Positions 7,033-14,885 of a DNA stretch of 47,954 bases are shown piece after piece. Under the pieces are notes generated by a model that ran no database searches, was not told the origin of the DNA, and worked only from the letters and a program-made list of their open reading frames with translations. Made by a program: the position numbers and the translations under genes. Source of the stretch: Thermodesulfobacteriota bacterium (lineage in GTDB: Bacteria > Desulfobacterota > DSM-4660 > Desulfatiglandales > Desulfatiglandaceae); assembly GCA_028278625.1 (NCBI GenBank), contig JANQDY010000270.1, positions 1 through 47,954 of the forward strand. The letters run 5' to 3'. How positions within the stretch are numbered: the stretch's first letter is position 1; each line of letters starts with the position of its first letter.

Positions 7033-7398
7033 TTGGAAGATTTGCGTGTTTTGGTTATCAGTGACAGTCCTGTTCGGGTCAACTACTTGAGCCAACATGT
7101 TCGGCTTCAAAAAATGAAGCCCGTTCGTTACCCCAATAACGGCGCTACGATGCATGCCATGAAAGTCGATTCCTTCTTCATGGTGGTCGTAGATCTGACG
7201 CTGCCCATCGACCAGAAGCTTGCCCTCCTTAAAGCGGCCTGCGTTCTTCAGAAAGACGCCAGATGCATCGCCATTGGCAAATCCGCATATCTGGAAAAAA
7301 CGAACCTTATAAAGGAGTTTCCCGCGATCGTGCGGCTCCCCCATATGGATAGATTTCCCGAGGAACTGGCGGCCCAAAAGCCCGCAGAATCACCTTAA
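7033..7398 (+). CDS. Atypical response-regulator receiver-like protein
   Basis: The TTG at 7033 is chosen because GGAGG ends five bases before it (121 residues); a GTG at 7006 is possible. The protein follows the CheY-like pattern LRVLVISDSPVRVNYLSQHV in strand 1/helix 1 and VVVDLTLPID, where the Asp matches the phospho-acceptor. The usual acidic pair after strand 1 is reduced to a single Asp in SDSP, and the strand-5 Lys-Pro motif is replaced by LPHMD, so normal phosphotransfer is doubtful. There is no output domain and no adjacent kinase. It starts about 30 bases after the threonine ammonia-lyase gene and may be cotranscribed. Confidence 0.6.
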   Translation: MEDLRVLVISDSPVRVNYLSQHVRLQKMKPVRYPNNGATMHAMKVDSFFMVVVDLTLPIDQKLALLKAACVLQKDARCIAIGKSAYLEKTNLIKEFPAIVRLPHMDRFPEELAAQKPAESP

Positions 7399-7427
7399 CA
7401 TATTTGCCGGGTCTCCAACCTAAAAGA

Positions 7428-8210
7428 CTAGTCTACGGGCAGCGGTGACGCGAAACTGCACGGCATGCCCACCTGACATTTGCCGCAGACGTCCGTGGTG
7501 TCCGGCAGATCGTCAGGTTCCATCAGTAAATGATAATTCTCCCGCAAACGGGCATAGCAGGCGGTACGGTTGATACCCTCTCCGGACAAGGCATCGATGG
7601 GACATGTCTTGATACACTTGCCGCATTTCTTACCGGCTTTGACCAGGCAAAGGGCCTCGGTGGTCACCAGCGGGTGGTCACCCAGGTCCAAATCCGTGAC
7701 CAGGCTGCCCAAACGGCCGCCGCAACCGGAGGGTGTGATGAGCTGACAGTTGGCCCCGAACCGGCCCAGGCCGGTTAAGTGTCCCAGATGTTTGTGGGAC
7801 CACAGGCTCACTAACCGTTTCTTGTCGAAATTGTGTGTTGCCGGGGTGAGGGCGGCCCTTCCTCCGGCCCCTTTGATCATGCTTGCCATGGCAGTACTTG
7901 CACGTTCAATCATCTTGTTGGTGGAAAAATAGGCCCGGCCCCAGCTAACCGCGGGGCGTTCGCCACCGGTGTTGTCCCGTTGGATGTGGTGTTTGAATGG
8001 TATGAACCATGTCACCACTGTTTTGGCACCGGGCAAAAGCGCATCAGGAGCCGCATGATCCGGTACGGTCATCTCCTTCAAACCCATGAATCGGCGGTCG
8101 GCCGGGGCACAGGCCATAATGGGATTCCGCCAGATGGCAATCTCATCAAATCTAATTGGGTAGTCCGTCACATAATCCACAAACCGTTTCGAAAGTTCGT
8201 CGAAGGTCAT
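7428..8210 (-). CDS. Epoxyqueuosine reductase-like [4Fe-4S] protein
   Basis: This 260-residue protein resembles the QueG-like family. The N-terminal two-thirds (PGAKTVVTWFIPF, YFSTNKMIERA, HLGHLTGLGRFGANCQLITP) match the cobalamin-binding half of QueG-like proteins, and the C-terminus carries one ferredoxin-type motif CGKCIKTCPIDAL plus Cys residues in CGKCQVGMPC, enough for one or two [4Fe-4S] clusters. It is shorter than true QueG (about 350-380) and lacks its HEAT-repeat tail, so it is more likely one of the many uncharacterised anaerobe paralogs. It is convergent with the receiver-like gene and divergent from the regulator at 8375, with GAGGTG upstream of its start. Confidence 0.75.
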   Translation of the reverse strand: MTFDELSKRFVDYVTDYPIRFDEIAIWRNPIMACAPADRRFMGLKEMTVPDHAAPDALLPGAKTVVTWFIPFKHHIQRDNTGGERPAVSWGRAYFSTNKMIERASTAMASMIKGAGGRAALTPATHNFDKKRLVSLWSHKHLGHLTGLGRFGANCQLITPSGCGGRLGSLVTDLDLGDHPLVTTEALCLVKAGKKCGKCIKTCPIDALSGEGINRTACYARLRENYHLLMEPDDLPDTTDVCGKCQVGMPCSFASPLPVD

Positions 8211-8317
8211 CGTTCACACCTCAGCACATACTACAGCCCATGCAAATCCATGAAACATTCCTGACGTCTTTATAGGCTTCACATTCAAGAATCACAACCA
8301 TATTGTTCAGAAAAAAC

Positions 8318-8363
8318 TTGACTATATCCATGGATATGTTATGAGTAACTTTACTACTCATAA
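8318..8363 (+). promoter_or_regulatory. Promoter region with two palindromes ahead of the winged-helix regulator
   Basis: A TTGACT (-35-like, 8318-8323) is followed by the perfect 14-bp palindrome ATATCCATGGATAT (8324-8337) and then by inverted arms TTATGAGTA (8339-8347) and TACTCATAA (8355-8363) with a 7-base spacer. The second pair overlaps the likely -10 (TATGAG, 8340-8345) and +1 and ends 11 bases before the start codon. The arrangement fits autoregulation by the encoded regulator; this is inferred. Confidence 0.5.
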
Positions 8364-8374
8364 AGGAGAGGATT

Positions 8375-8926
8375 TTGGAAAGCATATTTTCGGGACTCAT
8401 CGCATCAAAGGTCCGAATAAAACTCTTAACCCGCTTTTTCTTTAATCCTGGAACCCGGGCATACTTGAGAGAACTGGCCAAGGAATTTCAGGTTTCCACA
8501 AACTCCGTGCGGGAAGAACTGAATCAGCTGACCAAAACGGGCCTGCTCAATTCCGAAAGAAACGGCCGCAACATTCTCTACAAAGCCAACGACAAACACC
8601 CTCTATTCCCTGAACTCAAATCCATGGTGGGCAAAGCCATGGGCATCGATCAGGTCATTGACAGCATTGTCACCCGGCTGGGGGACCTGGAAAAGGCTTA
8701 TCTCATAGATGATTACGCCGAAGGAAAAGACACAGGTATCGTAGACCTTCTCCTGGTAGGAAATATCGATCAATATCACCTGAATGATTTGAGCAGAAAA
8801 ACTGAACGATATATTAAACGAAAGATCCGGTCTCTGGTATTGAGCAGAGATGAATTCGATGAATTCATGCCGAAACTGAGAGAAAGACCGCGCATATTGA
8901 TCTGGGAAGCCAAAAAAGAAGGTTGA
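8375..8926 (+). CDS. Winged-helix regulator with a nucleotidyltransferase-like C-terminal domain
   Basis: This encodes 183 residues from a TTG start with AGGAG six bases upstream. Residues about 10-75 are an ArsR/MarR-like winged helix (LRELAKEFQVSTNSVREEL as helix-turn-helix, LLNSERNGRNILYKAN as wing). Residues about 95-180 (GDLEKAYLIDDYAEG, DTGIVDLLLVGNIDQ) resemble the MNT-type minimal nucleotidyltransferase fold, although the second Asp pattern (G-I-V-D-L-L) is degenerate, so it may only bind ligands. Similar regulators occur beside polysaccharide clusters; it is the first plus-strand gene before the glycan locus and may control it. The promoter carries two palindromes. Confidence 0.75.
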   Translation: MESIFSGLIASKVRIKLLTRFFFNPGTRAYLRELAKEFQVSTNSVREELNQLTKTGLLNSERNGRNILYKANDKHPLFPELKSMVGKAMGIDQVIDSIVTRLGDLEKAYLIDDYAEGKDTGIVDLLLVGNIDQYHLNDLSRKTERYIKRKIRSLVLSRDEFDEFMPKLRERPRILIWEAKKEG

Positions 8927-9000
8927 AGCACCCGGTCACATGCGCTTTTAAAAAACAATCTTTAAGGACCGACATTACCCTTTCGTGATGTAATGCAAAG

Positions 9001-9012
9001 GGCGGAGCTATG
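9001..9012 (+). promoter_or_regulatory. Possible ops-like element at the head of the glycan locus
   Basis: AAAGGGCGGAGCTATG at 8997-9011 resembles the E. coli ops core GGCGGTAGC-G-T with one base missing. The ops element recruits RfaH, a NusG paralog, to long polysaccharide operons. Position fits, but the match is imperfect and no RfaH or LoaP gene is in the window. Confidence 0.2.
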
Positions 9013-9608
9013 TGCTCCCATGGAAAGAAATGGCATTCTTCTGGAAAAGCCGCATTGCCGTAATTGAGAGAATTCTTAAGAAACTCTGTTTTCAAAACGG
9101 CGACGGCGCAACCTATCTTCCGGATAAGGGTTTTGACCTCTGGAAAGAGCTGACGATCGGTCTCAAGGAAAAGGATAAATCGGTCTACTTCATCGGTAAT
9201 GGTGCCAGCGCATCCATGGCAAGTCATTTTGCAGCGGATCTGGCCAAGAATGCCCACCTCCACACGGAAGTCTTTTCAGACCTCTCCCTCATCACAGCCA
9301 TCTCCAATGATATGGGATACGAATGGGTATTCGCGGAGCCGCTAAAACGAAGAGCCCGCCAAGGAGACATGCTGGTGGCCATCAGCAGCTCGGGAGAATC
9401 CGAAAACATACTGATGGCATGTCAAATTGCCCGGAAAATGGGTCTCAACATTGTCACCCTGTCCGCCATGTCTCCGGAAAACCCGCTCAGGAAAATCGGT
9501 GATTTGAACATCTATGTCATGGCGGACAGCTATGGATTGGCGGAAACCTGCCACTCGGTGATTCTTCACCACTGGATGGACATGGTGGAAACAAAAACCT
9601 CAGGATAA
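9012..9608 (+). CDS. SIS-domain sugar isomerase, GmhA-like
   Basis: This 198-residue protein has one SIS fold, the size of phosphoheptose isomerase GmhA. Visible motifs are the loop GNGASASMASHFAADL near residue 62, SSSGESENI near 120, and a C-terminal helix LAETCHSVILHHWMD, which resembles the GmhA active-site region (E-x2-Q/H-x3-H). GmhA turns sedoheptulose 7-phosphate into D-glycero-D-manno-heptose 7-phosphate in the cytoplasm. The next gene is a heptose kinase/nucleotidyltransferase-like fusion, five bases away, which supports this. The start is uncertain: GTG at 9012 with GGAG close by, or ATG at 9030. Confidence 0.75.
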   Translation: MLPWKEMAFFWKSRIAVIERILKKLCFQNGDGATYLPDKGFDLWKELTIGLKEKDKSVYFIGNGASASMASHFAADLAKNAHLHTEVFSDLSLITAISNDMGYEWVFAEPLKRRARQGDMLVAISSSGESENILMACQIARKMGLNIVTLSAMSPENPLRKIGDLNIYVMADSYGLAETCHSVILHHWMDMVETKTSG

Positions 9609-9613
9609 AAACG

Positions 9614-11146
9614 ATGGCGCCCACCTATCAAAACAAAATCAAGTCGCTGGACGAGTTAAGAGACCTGGGAACAGATTTGCGGGCCGCCGGCAAGAAACTG
9701 GTCCTCTGCCATGGGGTTTTTGATCTGCTTCATTTGGGGCATATTCGACATTTGCAGGAGGCCAGTGAAATGGGAGATGTACTGGTCGTCACCTTGACCC
9801 AGGACAAGTTCGTGAACAAAGGCCCAAACCGCCCCGCTTTTTCAGAGGATCTTCGCGCGGAAGCCATCGCCGCACTGGACTGCGTTGACCATGTGGCCAT
9901 TAACAAATGGGCCACGTCCGTTGAAACCATCAGGCTGCTAAAACCCCGCATCTACGCCAAAGGTCCGGACTATAGGGATCCCGGCAAGGATATCACCGGA
10001 AAGATCGGTGAAGAAACAGAAGCGGTCGTGTCCGTGGGAGGAAAGATCCGCTTTACCGATGATATCATCTTCAGTTCCTCGAACCTCATCAACCGCCTGC
10101 TGCCCTCCTTTGACGAACGGACCAACCGATACCTGGCCGCGTTTCGCGACCGTTATTCACCAATGGCGGTAACGGAAGAGATCGAAAGATTGAAGGATCT
10201 CCGCATTGTGGTTGTCGGCGAAAGCATTATTGATGAATACGTGTACTGTGACCCTCTTGGAAAATCGGGAAAAGAGTCCATGCTGGTCATGAAACATGTG
10301 GCCGCGGACCGCTACGCGGGCGGGGCCGCCGCCATCGCCAATCATTTGGGAGAATTCTGTAACAGCATCCGTTTCATCACCTATTTTGGAAAAGAACCGG
10401 AAAAGGAATCCTTTTTCCGAAAACGGCTCAAGAAGAACGTGGATCCCCTGGTGGTTTATAAAAGCGGTTCCCCCACCATCGTCAAGCGACGGTTTGTTGA
10501 TAAGTACTCCTTTTCCAAACTATTGGGGGTTTATGAAATTGATGACGAACCCCTGAATCATGAGGAGGAAGATCTTTTCTGCGATCTCTTAAAACGTCAT
10601 TTGCCGGAATGCGACCTGGTGGTGGTTGCGGACTACGGCCACGGGCTCATTGGCGAAAAAGGGGCACGGATCCTGGAGCATCACGGGCCCTTTGTTTCCA
10701 TTAATACCCAGATCAATGCGGCCAACATCGGTTTTCACGCTATCAGCAAATATACCCGGGCCGACCATATCTGCATTCATGAAGGGGAATTGCGGCTGGA
10801 CCAGCGAAATAAGAGTGGCGATCTGGAAGACCTCACGTTGAATCTTTCAAAACGAATGAATTGTCCCTCCATCATGGTCACCAGGGGAAAAAGCGGCAGC
10901 ATCCTGTATGACCGAGAATACGGCTTTCATGAATGTCCCGCCTTTGCCAAGGAGATCGTGGACCGGGTGGGTGCCGGGGATGCGGTGCTGGCGCTGACTG
11001 CTGCCATGGCCTGCCGAAAGGTGCCGCCGGACATCATGAATTTCGTGGCCAATATGATCGGGGCCCAGGCGGTGGCCATCAGGGGAAACGAAAGGTCCAT
11101 CGATCGGGTGAGTCTTTTAAAAGGGATCGTCTCCCTTTTAAAGTAG
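9614..11146 (+). CDS. Nucleotidyltransferase-PfkB kinase fusion, HldE-like in reversed domain order
   Basis: This encodes 510 residues. Residues about 10-165 form a cytidylyltransferase-like domain with H-L-G-H at 40-43 and SSSNLI at 154-159. After a linker, residues about 195-505 form a PfkB/ribokinase-type sugar kinase with YAGGAAAIANH near 235 and the catalytic DRVGAGD (Asp456). In E. coli HldE the kinase comes first and the adenylyltransferase second; here the order is the opposite. The expected reactions are phosphorylation at C1 of a heptose 7-phosphate and later nucleotidyl transfer to the heptose 1-phosphate. The nucleotide (ADP, GDP or CDP) cannot be read from sequence. It lies directly after the SIS isomerase. 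Confidence 0.8.
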   Translation: MAPTYQNKIKSLDELRDLGTDLRAAGKKLVLCHGVFDLLHLGHIRHLQEASEMGDVLVVTLTQDKFVNKGPNRPAFSEDLRAEAIAALDCVDHVAINKWATSVETIRLLKPRIYAKGPDYRDPGKDITGKIGEETEAVVSVGGKIRFTDDIIFSSSNLINRLLPSFDERTNRYLAAFRDRYSPMAVTEEIERLKDLRIVVVGESIIDEYVYCDPLGKSGKESMLVMKHVAADRYAGGAAAIANHLGEFCNSIRFITYFGKEPEKESFFRKRLKKNVDPLVVYKSGSPTIVKRRFVDKYSFSKLLGVYEIDDEPLNHEEEDLFCDLLKRHLPECDLVVVADYGHGLIGEKGARILEHHGPFVSINTQINAANIGFHAISKYTRADHICIHEGELRLDQRNKSGDLEDLTLNLSKRMNCPSIMVTRGKSGSILYDREYGFHECPAFAKEIVDRVGAGDAVLALTAAMACRKVPPDIMNFVANMIGAQAVAIRGNERSIDRVSLLKGIVSLLK

Positions 11147-11171
11147 GCCCTTCTTGGGAGGTGTTTCATCC

Positions 11172-12161
11172 ATGAAAAACAGATTTGTGGTGCTTGGCAG
11201 CAATTCTTTTTCAGGCAGCCATTTTGTGGATTTCCTGCTGGAAAAAGGCTTCCAGGTAAACGGCATCAGCCGGTCCCTGGAACCGCACAGGGTCTTTCTG
11301 CCGTACAAAAAGCGGAAAAGCCCACAGTATCGGTTTCACCGGCTGGATCTCAATCACGATCTTCCAGACATCTCCCGCATCATCCAAGCGTTTAAACCGT
11401 CCCATGTGGTCAATTTCGCGGCACAAAGCATGGTGGGCGAAAGCTGGCGCCATCCGGAGCACTGGTTAGAGACCAATGTGGTGTCCACCGTGAAACTGCA
11501 CGACTTTTTGCGACAATATGATTCTCTGGAAAAATACGTTCATATCTCAACACCGGAAGTCTACGGCTCCTGCACTGGAATGGTCAAGGAAAACACCAAC
11601 TATCATCCCAGCACCCCCTATGCGGTATCTCGCGCCGCCTGTGACATGAGCCTCAAAACCTTTTTCGACGTCTATGGCTTTCCGGTGGTCTCAACCCGCG
11701 CGGCCAACGTTTACGGACCGCACCAGCAGCTCTACCGGATCATTCCGCGATCGGTCCTCTTCTTTCTAACAGGGCGGAAGCTCAAGCTTCACGGCGGGGG
11801 AAAATCGATCCGGTCTTTCATTCATATCCGGGATGTGGCAAATGGAACGCTTTTGGCAGCCCAAAACGGCGATTCAGGGGAGATTTACCATCTCTCCACC
11901 GTGCGAAGTATTTCCATCAGGGCTTTGGTGGAACTTGTCGCCCGGCAGATGGGTATCTCATTTTATGAAAACACAACAATGGTTGATGACCGACCGGGAA
12001 AAGACGCCGCATATCTCCTTGATGCCGGTAAAGCCAGGGAAAAGCTGGGATGGAAGGATCAAATCCAGCTGGAACAGGGCATTGAGGAAACCATCGGGTG
12101 GGTCAGGGACAATCTTGTCACCCTGAAGAGGCAGCCCATGGATTATGTGCACAAACCCTGA
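11172..12161 (+). CDS. NAD-dependent epimerase/dehydratase of the GDP-mannose or dTDP-glucose 4,6-dehydratase type
   Basis: This 329-residue extended SDR uses the ATG at 11172, with GGAGG ten bases upstream. The nucleotide loop is G-S-N-S-F-S-G (residues 9-15), with Ser at the middle Gly of the usual GxxGxxG. The dehydratase signature STPEVYG (126-132) is present, then Tyr150. The residue four after the Tyr, normally the catalytic Lys of YxxxK, is Arg154 (codon CGC at 11631). The C-terminus has RSFIHIRDVANG and YHLSTVRSISIRALV, normal for the family. The Lys-to-Arg change may weaken or alter chemistry, or define a subfamily. It follows the HldE-like gene and probably acts on the sugar made upstream. 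Confidence 0.8.
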   Translation: MKNRFVVLGSNSFSGSHFVDFLLEKGFQVNGISRSLEPHRVFLPYKKRKSPQYRFHRLDLNHDLPDISRIIQAFKPSHVVNFAAQSMVGESWRHPEHWLETNVVSTVKLHDFLRQYDSLEKYVHISTPEVYGSCTGMVKENTNYHPSTPYAVSRAACDMSLKTFFDVYGFPVVSTRAANVYGPHQQLYRIIPRSVLFFLTGRKLKLHGGGKSIRSFIHIRDVANGTLLAAQNGDSGEIYHLSTVRSISIRALVELVARQMGISFYENTTMVDDRPGKDAAYLLDAGKAREKLGWKDQIQLEQGIEETIGWVRDNLVTLKRQPMDYVHKP

Positions 12162-12186
12162 TCATGGTTCTTAGGAGAGGATAGCA

Positions 12187-13128
12187 ATGCATGTTGTTGT
12201 AACGGGTGGATGCGGATATATCGGTTCCGTCCTGGTGCCCAAACTGCTGGATCTTGACCATCGTGTGACGGTGGTGGATATCATGTGGTTCGGAAACGCG
12301 CTCCCCGAGCACAGGTTTCTTCGGATCATACGGCAAGATGTTAGAAATATGGACGAAATACGCCTGGACAAGGTGGACGGGGTAATCCATCTGGCCAATG
12401 TGGCCAATGACCCGTGCGGAGACTTGAACCCGAAGCTGACCTGGGAAATCAATGCCCTGGCCACCATGGGCCTTGCCGAGTGGGCCATACGGCACGGCGC
12501 AAAGCAGTTTATCTATGCCAGTAGCGGCAGCGTATACGGCATAAAGGATGAAGCCCAGGTCACCGAAGACCTTTCCCTGTTGCCCATTTCCGACTACAAC
12601 AAAACGAAAATGATCAGCGAACGGGTCCTTTTGAGCTACAAGGACCACATCCTGGTGCAATGCATCAGGCCGGCCACGGTGTGCGGCGTCTCCCCCCGCA
12701 TGCGGTTGGATGTTTCCGTGAACATGCTGACCATGCAGGCCCTCGCCAACAAAAAGATCACCGTGTTTGGGGGCCGGCAGACCCGCCCCAACATTCATAT
12801 TCAGGATATCACCGATGTGATGCTTCATTTCCTGGATGTGGGCCACAAATTCCCAGGGATTTACAACGCCGGTTTCGAGAACACATCCATCATGGACATC
12901 GCCAAACGGGTGTCTCAATCGGTTCCTGCGGAAATCGTGGTAACGGGATCCAATGACCCTCGAAGCTATCGCCTAAATTCAGACAAACTGCTGGGAACCG
13001 GCTTTCAACCCCGCCATGATGTGGATGACGCCATTTTGGAGATCGTTACAAACTACCGGTCGGGGAATATCCGCGAGCATACCGATTGTTTCAACATCAA
13101 AAAAATGAAAGAAATCTTCCGTCATTAG
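12187..13128 (+). CDS. NAD-dependent sugar epimerase/dehydratase
   Basis: This 313-residue extended SDR starts at the ATG at 12187, preceded by AGGAGAGG. The Rossmann motif is TGGCGYIGS (residues 6-14), the catalytic triad is visible as Ser in YASSGSVYG and the YNKTK motif (Y-x3-K), and NIHIQDITDVMLH plus GIYNAGFENTSIMDIA match the C-terminal substrate region. It likely works on an NDP-sugar or NDP-heptose after the previous genes, for example as a 4-epimerase or 6-epimerase like HldD. The exact reaction is not resolved. Confidence 0.8.
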   Translation: MHVVVTGGCGYIGSVLVPKLLDLDHRVTVVDIMWFGNALPEHRFLRIIRQDVRNMDEIRLDKVDGVIHLANVANDPCGDLNPKLTWEINALATMGLAEWAIRHGAKQFIYASSGSVYGIKDEAQVTEDLSLLPISDYNKTKMISERVLLSYKDHILVQCIRPATVCGVSPRMRLDVSVNMLTMQALANKKITVFGGRQTRPNIHIQDITDVMLHFLDVGHKFPGIYNAGFENTSIMDIAKRVSQSVPAEIVVTGSNDPRSYRLNSDKLLGTGFQPRHDVDDAILEIVTNYRSGNIREHTDCFNIKKMKEIFRH

Positions 13129-13132
13129 GCCC

Positions 13133-13954
13133 ATGCATCCTGAAGTCGCCCAACTGGAAGCCATTTCCCGGCATCTGCGGGGGAAGATCATTGAAATTTC
13201 CCACTTAAGGGGCATATCGCACCTGGGGTCCTCTCTTTCCTGCATCGATATCCTGGTGACCCTGTACTGGCGGGTCATGGACATCGATCCCGGCGCGCCG
13301 AAGGCATCCAACCGGGACAGGTTCATATTAAGCAAGGGGCATGCCGCCACAGCCCTTTTTGCAGCCCTTGCCCGTCGCGGTTTTTTTGGAGAAGACCTGC
13401 TCCTGAGCATTGGTCGCTCCGGCAGCCCTCTTGAAGAACACCCCGGACCCAATTGCGCACCCGGCGTTGAGGCGGCCACCGGTTCCCTGGGGCACGGCCT
13501 TTCCATTGCCCTGGGAATGGCTCTGGCAGGCCGGATTCAAGGGATTTCCTACAGGACCTATACATTGCTGAGCGATGGCGAACTGAATGAAGGGAGCGTT
13601 TGGGAAGCGGCCATGTTCGCCGCATCCCAAAGGCTTGAAAGGGTGACGGCCATTGTGGATTTCAATAAATGGCAGGCCACCGCCAGGAGTTGCGACGTTA
13701 TGGCACTTGAGCCTTTAAGTGAAAAATGGCGTTCTTTCGGTTGGCGGGTCCGTGAAATAGACGGACACAGCATGCCGGAGCTTCTGGAAGCGCTATCCCC
13801 TGTTCCGGATGAATCCGGAAGACCCGTTATGGTCATTGCCCACACCGTAAAGGGGAAAGGCGTGTCATTCATGGAGAATGACAACAACTGGCATTACCGG
13901 ATTCCCACGGAACGTGAGGTCTCTTTGGCAAAAAGGGAACTGGGGCTGTTATGA
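13133..13954 (+). CDS. Transketolase, N-terminal subunit
   Basis: This 273-residue protein is the ThDP pyrophosphate-binding half of a split transketolase. It shows SKGHA (67-71), TGSLGHGLS (116-124) and the ThDP motif, here S-D-G-E-L-N-E-G starting at 147 where G-D-G is usual. Transketolase moves a two-carbon ketol unit between sugar phosphates, for instance making sedoheptulose 7-phosphate. The partner subunit overlaps by four bases (ATGA at 13951). Placement inside a heptose-like cluster suggests a dedicated supply of sedoheptulose 7-phosphate or ketol transfer onto an activated sugar, rather than central metabolism. Confidence 0.9.
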   Translation: MHPEVAQLEAISRHLRGKIIEISHLRGISHLGSSLSCIDILVTLYWRVMDIDPGAPKASNRDRFILSKGHAATALFAALARRGFFGEDLLLSIGRSGSPLEEHPGPNCAPGVEAATGSLGHGLSIALGMALAGRIQGISYRTYTLLSDGELNEGSVWEAAMFAASQRLERVTAIVDFNKWQATARSCDVMALEPLSEKWRSFGWRVREIDGHSMPELLEALSPVPDESGRPVMVIAHTVKGKGVSFMENDNNWHYRIPTEREVSLAKRELGLL

Positions 13955-14883
13955 GAAACGCATTCGCCGCTGAACTGACAGCCTTGGCCCTGCAGGACCC
14001 GGCCATTGTTTTGCTCTCCGGGGACATGGGAAACCGCCTCTTTAACACCTTCAAAGAGAAGTTTCCGGAGCGGTTTTTCAACTGCGGCGTTGCCGAAGCC
14101 AATATGACCGGGATGGCCGCGGGCATGGCCCTTTCCGGACTGCGGCCCATCACCTATACCATTGCACCTTTTAATACGGTCCGTTGCCTGGAGCAGATTC
14201 GGGTGGATATCTGTTATCATCATCTCCCGGTGACCATTGTTGGGGTGGGCGCAGGCCTTTCCTATTCCGAACTGGGAGGGACCCATCACGCCTGCGAAGA
14301 CATTGCCCTTTTGAGAGCTTTATCCAACATGACCGTCATCTGCCCCGGAGACGCCGTTGAAGTGAAGCTGGCCCTAGGGGCGGCTCTCAAGCACTCCGGT
14401 CCCGTTTATCTGCGTATCGGCAAAAAGAACGAACCCGTTGTTCATGAAAAAACGCCCGAATTTGCCATCGGAAAAGCCATCCTCCTTTGGGAGGGGACCG
14501 ACGTCGCCATCATTGCCACGGGGACCGTTCTGCCCCTTGCCGCCATGGCCCGGCAACTCCTGTGGGAGAAATACCGTGTTTCGGCCCGGGTGGTGAGCAT
14601 GCACACGGTGAAACCCCTGGATGAAGAAATGCTCGAGGGGTGCTTTGATCAATACCAAACCCTCGTGACGGTGGAGGAACACAGTCTTGTGGGGGGACTT
14701 GGCGGAGCCCTGTCCGAATGGTATGTGGACAATGTGGACGAAAAACGTACCATCTGCCGCATCGGAATCAACGATGCCTTTTTGCACGGATGCGGAAAAC
14801 AACAGGAAGCAAGGGCCCGGGTCGGGCTGACTCCAAGCGGAATCGCTGACCGCATATGGGCCGCCTTGGCTCAGGGGTCGTGA
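13951..14883 (+). CDS. Transketolase, C-terminal subunit
   Basis: This 310-residue protein combines the pyrimidine-binding domain and the transketolase C-terminal domain. It shows the Glu-containing NCGVAEANMTGMAAGMA (the ThDP-activating Glu, near residue 49), PITYTIAPFNTVRCLEQI, SYSELGGTHHACEDIA, and the C-domain EEHSLVGGLGGALSEW. Together with the preceding gene it forms a complete two-gene transketolase, as in archaea and some anaerobes. The ATGA overlap with the N-terminal subunit implies coupled translation and equal amounts. Confidence 0.9.
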   Translation: MRNAFAAELTALALQDPAIVLLSGDMGNRLFNTFKEKFPERFFNCGVAEANMTGMAAGMALSGLRPITYTIAPFNTVRCLEQIRVDICYHHLPVTIVGVGAGLSYSELGGTHHACEDIALLRALSNMTVICPGDAVEVKLALGAALKHSGPVYLRIGKKNEPVVHEKTPEFAIGKAILLWEGTDVAIIATGTVLPLAAMARQLLWEKYRVSARVVSMHTVKPLDEEMLEGCFDQYQTLVTVEEHSLVGGLGGALSEWYVDNVDEKRTICRIGINDAFLHGCGKQQEARARVGLTPSGIADRIWAALAQGS

Positions 14884-14885
14884 AA

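Noticed and set aside
12118..12918. 266-codon minus-strand frame
   Set aside because: Antisense to a well-defined epimerase gene; composition is His/Gly-rich and non-protein-like.
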